Assembly (NCBI GenBank): GCA_013398615.1
Contig: VZSR01003807.1
Location: forward strand, 9,403,289 to 9,467,288
DNA length: 64,000 bases
Source of the DNA: Brachypodius melanocephalos
Taxonomy: Eukaryota > Chordata > Aves > Passeriformes > Pycnonotidae
Direction: 5' to 3'
Under the pieces are notes generated by a model, which was not told where the DNA came from, did no database searches, and saw only the letters and a program-made list of their open reading frames with translations. Shown here piece by piece: positions 22,647-31,365 of the stretch; the stretch's first letter is position 1, and the number at the start of each line of letters is the position of its first letter. The translations under genes were made by a program, and so were the position numbers.

Positions 22647-22928
22647 TGTATTCGGGCTTCTGAGCAAGAAACTCTTCCCTGCTGTGGAGGAGGCAGAACA
22701 AGACAACTCTCCTTCCAAAAACAACAAAAACAAAACGAAAAGGAAATAAACGGACGGCAGGGTCTGCCAGCGAAGGGCTGGAAATGCTGGAGGAAGAGGA
22801 AAAAAGCCCCTCAGCCCCCTCTCTCTCCAATGTCTTCTCTCTCTCTCTCTCCCTCCCTCTCCCTCTCTCTCTCTCCACCCGGTTACTCAGCCTGTTTACA
22901 GGATGGCTAGTTAGTGTATGCTTGGACT
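22647..22928 (-). other. OLIG3: OLIG3 5' untranslated region (inferred)
   Basis: About 282 nt from the predicted initiator to the ATG. I find no CAT on the plus strand in this span, hence no upstream ATG in the leader. It carries a GA-rich tract (complement of 22837-22876). A clean leader fits translation from the first ATG. Confidence 0.65.
22837..22876. repeat. (CT)n / (GA)n tract in the OLIG3 leader
   Basis: CT dinucleotides broken by CCCT units. In mRNA sense it is a GA-rich stretch about 50-90 nt after the predicted start site. GA tracts near promoters can influence nucleosome placement; no specific function can be read from the sequence. Confidence 0.9.
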
Positions 22929-22930
22929 AA
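22924..22930 (-). promoter_or_regulatory. OLIG3: Initiator element of OLIG3
   Basis: On the minus strand the bases 22930-22924 read TTAGTCC, a full match to YYANWYY, with the A at 22928 as +1. It is 31 bases downstream of the first T of the TATA box, the usual spacing, which is why I choose it as the start site. Confidence 0.65.
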
Positions 22931-22951
22931 CCTCAGCTTGAAAAAGAGGGG

Positions 22952-22959
22952 CTTTTATA
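22952..22959 (-). promoter_or_regulatory. OLIG3: TATA box of OLIG3
   Basis: CTTTTATA on plus reads TATAAAAG on the minus strand, a strong TATA match. It lies about 306-313 bases before the ATG, at -31 to the initiator. A TATA box inside a CpG-rich region fits a tightly regulated developmental gene. Confidence 0.75.
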
Positions 22960-23110
22960 GAGCTGCAGCAGAGAGCAGAGACAAAAGGAGCCCTCCTATG
23001 TATAATGGTCTAGTTAGGATGACGTGCCATTATTCAGGGCGGTGCGCTTTGACTGTCCCATTTAGCAAGGACCCCTATTCATATTCATTGTGGTGCCACC
23101 CGGGACACCT
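22960..23110 (-). promoter_or_regulatory. OLIG3: OLIG3 proximal promoter
   Basis: Between the TATA box and the wider CpG island the sequence holds a perfect GGGCGG GC box (23037-23042), a CRE-like TGACGTG (23020-23026) and a SOX-like CATTGT near 23090. This block is less GC-rich than the flanks and looks like constrained promoter sequence. Factor use is inferred from motifs alone. Confidence 0.5.
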
Positions 23111-23159
23111 CAGCCACGGACCATCAGGAGTCAAGGAGACACAAAACCCCTCTGATTGA

Positions 23160-24290
23160 CACCGCACACTCATCGCTCCGTGTGCGCTCCTTCTCCTCCC
23201 CCTGCCTCCTCATTTCCAATATAAAACTTCATCCCGTCTACAGTAGGGAGGCAGGGGGCTGCGACGGGCTGCGCGCCTGCGAGGGGCCGGCCAGCAAACC
23301 CCGTCTCGGGCGGCAGCGGGCAGAAGTCCCTCCGCTACGGCGGGAGGGGTTGGGGGACCTCGATCGCCCCCGTCCTACAGCATGCCCGGCTCCAGCCACG
23401 GCTCCACGCTTTGTTTGCCTTTCCCTCCCCCTTTCCCTGTTCCCCCTGGCTGGGGCGTGTGGTGCGGCACCGGCTGGCCCTCGCCTGGGCGGGCTGGGCG
23501 CAAACCGCCTCGTACCTGAGTAGCCGCTTTGTTTAAATGAGCGATGATGATTCGGGCATCAGCCGCGGCAAGGTGCGGGCTGGGAAACCCGCCTCCCCCC
23601 GGGCCAGTGACTTCCTTTAAATAAACGGGGAACGCCAGGGTGCGGCGGCAAGCCGCTGTGCTTGGCGGCGGGAGGGGTGGCCGGCAGCCTCCGGGGCTCC
23701 GCTGACCTCGGGCTGCGGCAGGGGGCGGCGCGGCGGGGCGGCCGGGGCAGCCGTCGGTGGGACCAGAGGGCCGGGCCGGACGCAGGCGGGAAGGGAGCCA
23801 GCTCGGGGGGCAGCTCTGCAAACATGCCCGGGCGTTCGCGCCAGTAAGTAGACGGGTCCCGGGCACCGGCCGCAGCCGGCGGTGAAGCGGGGAAGGGAGG
23901 AGGGTGCGCGGGGCCGAGCTGGTGCGGACTCGGCCGGGCAAGGCGGGCGGGGCACCCTGGGCGGGTCACCACCTCTGCTCTCGGACGAGCCCCGTGTCTG
24001 CGTCTGCCCCGAGTGCGGATTGAACCGGCGTGGCCGCCTGCGAGCTCTCTCGGGATGGGGAGGTGAGGAATCCCCTGCGGGGAGGCAGTGAGAGCAGCCT
24101 TCGTGTCCGGGGAAGGGAGGGCGGTCGTCCAGCCGATCTTCCCAGCCCCTGGCCGTCCGTACGCGGTGAGTGCGGGGCTGTCGGATAGGACGGGACCGGA
24201 GCCACCCGAGCCACCCGCGGAACTCCTGGAACTGGCCCTGGTGCGCCCCTCTCTCGGGGGAAACTGACAGGCTGAGTGTCCATTTTCCAA
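23160..24290. promoter_or_regulatory. CpG island upstream of OLIG3
   Basis: Very dense CpG and high GC for more than 1 kb, starting about 230 bases upstream of the OLIG3 start site. Open frames of up to 243 codons occur on both strands with Pro/Arg/Gly-rich translations and no domains, so I do not call them genes. It includes plus-strand TATA and donor-like sites described separately. Confidence 0.8.
23220..23226 (+). promoter_or_regulatory. Plus-strand TATA-like box, divergent from OLIG3
   Basis: TATAAAA preceded directly by CCAA, forming CCAATATAAAA. It would direct transcription away from OLIG3, starting near 23250, about 320 bases from the OLIG3 start. No good initiator match is visible at the expected distance, so confidence is low. 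Confidence 0.3.
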
Positions 24291-24475
24291 AAGATGCTTA
24301 GGGCCCGGAAGAAATCTTGGCAGTACCTCGTTCCTCCGTGGTGTCCAGGCCCCGAGAAGGGCGAAGAGTCAGAAAAAGAGAGATATTTTCGTCCGACCGA
24401 GTTTAGCTGTGGTTAATCTGCTGAGCAAAATTAAAGCCTTCTGATTCTAGCACTGTCGGTAAATCCTGCAGCGAG

Positions 24476-24619
24476 AAGGAAAAGAAAAGAAAAGAAAAAG
24501 AAAAAGAAAAGAAAAGAAAAAGAAAAGAAAAAGAAAAGAAAAGAAAAAGAAAAGAAAAGAAAAGAAAAGAAAAGAAAAGAAAAGAAAAGAAAAGAAAAGA
24601 AAAGAAAAGAAAAGAAAAG

Positions 24620-24650
<31 letters not shown>

Positions 24651-24698
24651 GAAAAAAGAAAAGAAAAAAGAAAAGAAAAAAGAAAAGAAAAGAAAAAG
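24476..24698 (+). repeat. (AAAAG)n homopurine microsatellite
   Basis: About 220 bases of pure A and G, mostly AAAAG pentamers with AAAAAG variants clustering near the right end. It sits between two CpG-dense blocks about 1.6-1.8 kb upstream of the OLIG3 start. Homopurine tracts of this length with mirror symmetry can form triplex (H-DNA). Confidence 0.95.
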
Positions 24699-24799
24699 TA
24701 GTTTAGGAGAATATATCAAAAGTAACTGAACGTGGTCTCGGCTTTATTACACTTCCATCGAGAAAGCCGTGAGCCGCCTTAGATTTTTTCTGAGCTGAC

Positions 24800-25560
24800 A
24801 GGTTTGCCGGACATACCGGCAGGAAAGTTGGCCGGGCCCAGAGTCCACAGGGCCGTCCGACCCCACAGAGCCGGGCGCCGCCGCTCTCCGCACCCTGCAG
24901 AGCCGCTCTCCTGGCGGCGCCCGGGGGCTGCCCGCTCCTCCTTGAGTAATTTTTTCCCGTAGAGTTGGGATGAAGCAAATGAACAAAAATTGATACGGTG
25001 ACGGCGACAGCGGCAGAAACCCGCGCAGGATCAGGGAAAACCCCCGGCCCCGGTTTGGAGGCTGCCCGAGAGGCTACAGCTCCCACTCTTCATTCCCGCG
25101 TCCGCCGCTCTGGAGCAGAATCGCGTCTTGGTTTGGGGAAGTCCGACGGGGACAGAGAAGAGGAAGGCAAAAAGATGCCTTCGGGGGAGAAGCAACAGGA
25201 GGGGTCCCGTCCTCACCTCTGGCAGGGCGAGCTGCTCCTGCGAACCCCGCTTACCTCCGGGCTTGGTGTTTCCTTGGGATGGGGCCGGGGGACGATGCCG
25301 GACTATGGAGCTGCCGGTGCACCACGGGGCGAGAGGGGCGGGCGCTGGGATGGGAAGAAAAGGTGGACTTGTCACCCGAAGGAATATTACTAACAATTTT
25401 CTTTCCCCTTCTCCGGGAATGTCGCTGCTTCCCAGCGCCCCCCTCTCGGCTGTGCGGGCCAGTCCCACCGTCACTGCCGCAACGTCCCCCTCATGGGACG
25501 GGGCGGCTGGACTCGGCTGCGCTCGGGGTCATCTTAGGGCAGAGGAAGGATTCGGGAAAG
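24800..25560. promoter_or_regulatory. CpG-rich block, OLIG3 upstream domain
   Basis: GC- and CpG-rich sequence between the two purine tracts. It is probably the continuation of the OLIG3 CpG island split by repeat growth. No protein domain is visible in the overlapping open frames (up to 148 codons). Confidence 0.65.
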
Positions 25561-25700
25561 GTACGCAAGGTTAAATCCCGAGCACAGGCAGCCTCGCCAG
25601 GAAAGTCGTTTCGGACATAAGCAGCCCTTCTCCAGCACGATTGCTGGTCGTAACGCTGCCTGACGCGTCCAGGCTTCCTCCTTGCTTTTCTTTGCAGCTC

Positions 25701-25847
25701 GAAAGAAAGAGAAAGAGATAGATGAATAAAGGAGAGAGACACAGGGAGAGAGATAAAGGGAGGGAAAAAAGGGACAGAGAAAGAGAAAGAAACAAAGAGA
25801 GAAAGAGAGAAAGAAAGAGAGAGAAAGAGAGAGAGAAAGAGAGAAGT

Positions 25848-25878
<31 letters not shown>

Positions 25879-25892
25879 AGAAAGAAAGAAAG

Positions 25893-25963
<71 letters not shown>

Positions 25964-26080
25964 GAAAAAGAGAAAAAGAGAAAAAGAAAATGAGAGAAAG
26001 AGAGAAAAATGTAAGGAAAGGGAGAAAGAGGGAAGAAAGGAAGAAAAGAAGGAAAGAAAGAAGGAAGTGGGGGAGAAAGG
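25701..26080 (+). repeat. Long GA/GAAA homopurine tract
   Basis: About 380 bases almost free of C and T on the plus strand (rare T at 25719-25727, 25757, 25847, 25991 and nearby). Composition moves from mixed GA/GAAA, through (GA)n at about 25855-25872, to a clean (GAAA)n core at about 25893-25961, then irregular GGAA units. It is preceded by a pyrimidine stretch ending in TTTGCAG. The long Lys/Glu/Arg frame through it is only a translation of the repeat. Confidence 0.95.
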
Positions 26081-26089
26081 CAGAGCAGA

Positions 26090-26400
26090 GAGGTGCGTGG
26101 GAATTGTCACTCTTGGGCGAAGGCACGCCGGAGGAGACCCTCCCGGACAATTTCGGCCTGAGCCGGCGGAGAGCGGCGGGGCTGCTCCGTCCCGTCCCGT
26201 CCCGTCCCGTCCCGTCCCGTCCCGTCCTGTCCCGTCCCGGCGGCGGGCGGAGATCGGCGCTGCCTCGGGGAGCGCCGGCCGCGCTCGCCGCTGTCGCTCC
26301 GCGACGGACAAATGCTCGCTATCCCCCGGCCAGGGATATTCGGGATAGGGCTGCGGAGTAGTCGCGGTTCAGTCAACAGCGAAACTGCCCCCGACGGCAC
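26090..26400. promoter_or_regulatory. CpG-rich outer edge of the OLIG3 domain
   Basis: Dense CpG resumes to the right of the purine tract and ends near 26400, after which the DNA becomes AT-rich. It contains the CCCGT minisatellite. Confidence 0.6.
26186..26240. repeat. (CCCGT)n minisatellite with a CpG in each unit
   Basis: About ten units of CCCGT with one CCTGT variant, the latter being the expected product of CpG deamination. The flanks are CpG-rich. Confidence 0.95.
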
Positions 26401-29400
26401 AGCAACGAAATTAACCCCCAGGAGTCAGAAAACCAAATGTTTCACTATTCGGGGAGTCGGAGAGGGTGAAAAACACGGTTAGGTGGTAGCTACAACAAAT
26501 TAACATGCTCTATCCCACCTTTTCATTCCTATTTTCATAAAGGCACGGAGATTGGGTGAGGAAGGGAAATGTGCTTTTTCTGGAAAGACAGACTGCTGGG
26601 GGATACTCAGTACCAGGTGCGGGAGCGTCCTGTCCCACACAGCGCCGGCACCGAGCCGGACCGTGGGGGACTCAACCTGCTGCGTACCCGACGGTGCCTC
26701 ACGGGGAGGGTTTTGGGATTAGAGGCTACTCCAAATCAAAATCGTGCGTTTTCAAATACTGGAGTTTAGTTAATGGATGCACTTTAAGGCAGGTCCGATT
26801 TTGAATTATCACAGAGTTTGGTACAGAAACTGGATGTATTTTGCTCTTGCACAGTGTCACTATGGCAGAATATCAAATCTTGTCTCCTCTTGACTTTATT
26901 GATCTGGCCAGCAACATAAAATCTAATTAGTGATACGAAAACTTCTTGCACCAGTGTTACGTGTTTTTCTTTTTGGTTTATTAGAAGCCTATTCGTTTTT
27001 ACAGTTTATTACTATTTGTTTTCGTTATCTCTCCTTGTTTTTTTATTTAATTTTGACTTTTGACAACCGTGCTTTCAGTACAAAAGTAGTTACAACTGTT
27101 AGCACTACAAGTAGTTGTTGATACAATTGAAGAAGCCAAAATCACTGCATTAAAAGAGAGCTCTCAGCTGACTCTCTGTGAGAGAAGTGCTGCTACAAAG
27201 GGGTTGTGCTGGGTGCTAAAGCTGAAATTTGATTGCTTTTAAACAGCGCAGGTTTTATTTTAGGGGACGACTTAGATTCCCTAACTGCTTGCTGCTTTTG
27301 CTCAAGATGTACTAATGGATTTCATTTAGACTGATAGTATAATTCAGATTGATAGCATCTTGTCATCTGACACTTTGACATCGTCAAAGCAAATAGACTG
27401 AAACACTGTTTTAGTTCTCTTGTTTATCACAAATTTGCTTTCTGGTAGTAGGGCGATATGAGGGCAGTGACTGGGAAGGGAAAAGAAAGCTATCCTGGCT
27501 GCTGTAGTCAGATTCTGCAGATAGACAGACGCAGAGATAAAATTCCTCTGCCTGGATAGAGAAAAATTCTTCTCCATTCATATAATTTTAAATTCGTTGG
27601 CAACAAGGCATCAGAACAAATTCTCCCCATTCTTTAAATATGAAACTGGAACACTTACTGATATATTGAAAGTATTCTGTGGAAAACAACAGGATCAGAT
27701 CCATACCAGGCGCTACTTCTGGAGATAATTTAAACTTAAAGGAAATAACTGACAGACATTCCAGTATAGTTAATTAAGAATGATATTTTATTTTCTGTAT
27801 TTAAGTACTGATTTGCAAAACTTCTCAAAAAATATGGCACAAAACCTTGGTAATAAAATCTAAAAAGTCAAAGTCTAATTAATTAAAGATGTGCAAATTA
27901 TTAATCCTCTGATATATGACATTTGCTACCAAAAGTGGGAAATTAAGTTTCCATAAACAATAAAAAATACTTAATCAACAGTTTGCATGTAATTCCTTTA
28001 TTTGTTCACTGTAGTGACTGAACCTGAAACCTGTATTCTACAAGGAGCAAAGATTCTAGAAAACCAGTTTGAATGTTTATTCAGCTATTAGACATGCCAT
28101 AGCAATAGCCAACAGTGAAGTATTTTGCTGTCTTTGGAATTCCAGAAAAAAAAAACCACCAGCCCCCCGCCCCCACCCCGAACAAACCTGTCAGTATTAT
28201 TGAATAGGCATCCACTAAATAGTTCAATTTTAGCTGGTTGGTAAAACTTGCACTATCTCCAAAGTACAGAGCTGTGACTGTGATACTCGTTTCCCGTGTG
28301 CAGTGCTCAGACAGCAGTGCACACTTCAGGAATGCCGAATGGGCTAAACCTGACAGTCCTGGCAAAAACACTTGTCACATACTTTGGAATCACATCTGGC
28401 TCGGCACAGTGTTGAAGGATAATAATACTGCTCAAAGGCCTGTATTTATTTTCATTTTCACCTTTATGTTCTGGCCCACATTCACACCTGAAATATTAAC
28501 ATTCTCAAATGAGTAAGTTTTCTTTTTATTTCTGCCCTTCCATGTCATTTGCAGTTATTTGCATTCTTATTATGTGAACTTTCTCCATCTCTTACGTTTG
28601 ATACTGAAACTCACACAGTGAGTTTTAAGAACCCTCTCCCTGACTGCTTTAGATAGTTGATGATTACTGTGCTATTCTTTAAGTCACATAGGGTATTTAA
28701 ATATCAGCTGTAAATAGGGTGGGACATGGATACAGTGTACAGGAGAGCTGCTCTCAGCTCCCCCCATATCCTCTCCATTAGAAACCCCAGATGCACTGAG
28801 GTTAAGTAAGCTTCTCAAATACTCACAGCTATCTCAGTGTGAAAGCATTGGTTTTCTAACCAATAAAGATTGAAATGCTTTGTCATCCCAGAAACAAGTG
28901 TAATGCAATTTAATTTTCATAGCTAAAGTGAAAAAAAATAAAGTCATAGAAATTATTGAATATTTTTTCCCACTACACATTCAAAAGCATGGAAAGCTCA
29001 CTAAAGAAAAAGAAAAAAAAATCCTTGTCTCATTTTGCATCTCAATTTTAAACAATGCATGTTTCCAGTGAATATTTACAGGTTAACAATAGGCTAGTAC
29101 AAATTCTAGAAGACACAACAAAAATTATCTGCAGTCTATTCACAAACCTTTGCCATGTCTCAGTGTTTGGGGATGGGCGTATGGACTGCCTTCACCACCC
29201 TTGAATAGAAGTCTATTGTGTGGGCTTGTTCCATTGGGATCAATGGGACGACATGTGCAATGAGATGCTAATGAACACCAGAAACGATGGTAAAATCTGG
29301 CCTGGCTAAGACATGAAGCTGTTTTTATAAATCACTGCTGAGTATCTTGCTATACTTCTTTCAGCTAAGCTGTTGAAACTTCAAATATTCAGGGAAACTT

Positions 29401-29732
29401 TACTACATAAGTTTTTTTCATTATTTAAATCACATTTTCCCACCCTTACAATGTGAATAATTCTCCATTCTTGTCTTGTTTAAAGTTGCAGATGAAGGCA
29501 GTCTCTTTTCAGTGACAATTGCACTGTTAATGTAAATGTGATTCCAGAAATGGAAAATAAAATACACTGGAGGAAAATAATATCAAACACAAGTATAGAA
29601 GAGAAGAATGATGGTCAGAAAGCAGGCTCACGGGACAGGATAGTGCTGGTAGTTGTAACCTAGTGGTCACTGCCCCACCACACCTGCAGAACTCCGTATT
29701 GGAGATGTTCATGTCTCACATAACAGGGGGGT
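26401..29732. other. AT-rich intergenic DNA upstream of OLIG3
   Basis: No gene is recognised. The stretch at about 27740-28000 holds several TAATTA-type homeodomain motifs and is raised as a candidate enhancer. A C-rich run lies at about 28160-28182. Everything else looks like ordinary unique DNA. Confidence 0.6.
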
Positions 29733-29814
29733 AACTGCCCCAGCCCATCTCATGGAGCCCCCAGACAACAGTGCTGGGGCAGTTGTGCCTGGCCAGTGAT
29801 TAAAGCCAGGCACA
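29733..29814. repeat. Two adjacent perfect inverted repeats
   Basis: First stem: AACTGCCCCAGC at 29733-29744 pairs perfectly with GCTGGGGCAGTT at 29773-29784 (12 bp, 28-nt loop). Second stem: TGTGCCTGGC at 29784-29793 pairs with GCCAGGCACA at 29805-29814 (10 bp, 11-nt loop). The two stems abut at 29784. The GC-rich patch stands out from AT-rich surroundings. The loops and lengths do not match a tRNA. Confidence 0.85.
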
Positions 29815-31168
29815 GGGCTGCAGTGCTGGAGGAGATGGGTGGTTGTCTTGGGCCTCCCTTCAGCCTGGGCTGGGACATAGCATGTGTTGTTTGAATGGAA
29901 AACCTACAAACCTGTGGATGTAACATTGGGAGCCTGTAATTCTTGGCAGCTTGGAAGCAGGCTTAGAAGTACTCAGACACAATAGTATTGAGGATCATAA
30001 AAATCCCACCTCTGTCTCTTAAAAGAGAGAGAGGGAGAGAAGACAAGGTCCACCAACACCATCTTTTCTTGTCAGCTTATGGCAGAGCTTAATTATTAAC
30101 TATTGAAACACTGACAAACTGTGGTGTTTGTTTGCTTATTATGAGGCCTGTCAGGGCCAGAACCAAACCTTACTGAAGCTGACTGATGGCTTCAATAGAC
30201 TCAGAGGTCAGGCCCCTAAAATTCAAATCACCAGAGCTGTTCCTTGCAATAAAGAACCAGTGAGAACTTTGAGGAAGCATTTAATTACTCCAATGAAGTA
30301 ATTTAGTTTTTAAACAAAAACGTTTTAATTGGGGGCAGACCCTTTCATATTTGTTTCCCAAGAGGGAAATTGATTAGCAAAATGTTAATAATGGGTTTTT
30401 AAAAGAGCTCATGCCAACAATAGACATCAAACTCAGCTAAGGGAGCTCACATTTTCGTTCCAGCTGCCAGTGCTAAGCAAAACTGTTTTCAGGGAAGGAC
30501 CCATGGACGGAATGCAGGTCATCTTCTCTAACCTGCTAATACCACTTCTGTAATCATTCTGCCTGTCATTCTTTTGCACCCGAACCAAAGGTGGGTTCCC
30601 AGTAGCAGTAGTTTCATGAATCCAAATCTAGCCTGAAGCCATCATCTCTTTGTTAAGAAGACATTTCCTTGCAGAGCTGTGTAGTTGGGACCCTGGTAAA
30701 ACAAAGCTTTCATACAGAACTCAGTGGTTTCAGATACTGCCAGCAAATTTAATTTAGAGAAGAAATACATGGGACATGAGAGATTCCTTGGTGAAGTTAG
30801 TGCCCCTAATACTCTGCCAGGCTGTCAGAAATACTGTTGACTGGGAGCATGGGATGGAACAGGATCTTGGGAGCTACAGCTTTTTCTCAGCCAGTTTGTA
30901 CACAGCAAAACAAACAGCTGGCACTGCTTTTATGCTACCCCCTTTTTTCTTTCAGGAGCAAGAAAATTCAAATTCAGGAGAATTTTGTATACTCAGGGAG
31001 GTGAGAGTTCTCCAGACACAAAGAATGTATTTTTGGAGTGGGATGACACACATTATCCAGTCTTGCTAACAATTACTACCTGTAGTATGACAAGAACAAC
31101 TGACCCAAAAAATATGGTTACACAGAGATGTGTAAAACCTTCACTGTGGGGAATACTGTGTAAATAAC
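29815..31168. other. Intergenic DNA, no gene seen
   Basis: Unique-looking sequence with a short GA-rich run at about 30023-30042. No domain-bearing frame, CR1 or CpG cluster was recognised. Confidence 0.6.

Positions 31169-31365
<197 letters not shown>

Larger units (their letters stand above)
20510..22928 (-). other. OLIG3: OLIG3 transcription unit (single exon, inferred)
   Basis: The inferred mRNA runs from the initiator at 22928 to about 10-25 bases past the AATAAA at 20534-20529, giving roughly 2.4 kb. It is unspliced, as expected for OLIG-family genes, and the CDS has no interruption. Both ends are predicted from core promoter and poly(A) motifs only. The end could shift by tens of bases, or further if distal sites are used. 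Confidence 0.7.

Noticed and set aside
22647..22733. N-terminal extension of OLIG3
   Set aside because: The frame stays open upstream but has no ATG. The family start MNSDSSS and a good -3 A mark 22646 as the start.
22299..22910. 203-codon plus-strand frame overlapping OLIG3
   Set aside because: Antisense shadow of the OLIG3 CDS and leader; constraint in this interval is fully explained by OLIG3.
23559..24290. 243-codon open frame on minus, upstream of OLIG3
   Set aside because: Same low-stop effect in GC-rich DNA; overlapping frames of 100-188 codons coexist and none has a recognisable domain.
25571..26311. Long frames on both strands through the purine tract
   Set aside because: The Ser/Phe/Leu and Lys/Glu/Arg strings are plain translations of GAAA/GA repeats and their complements.
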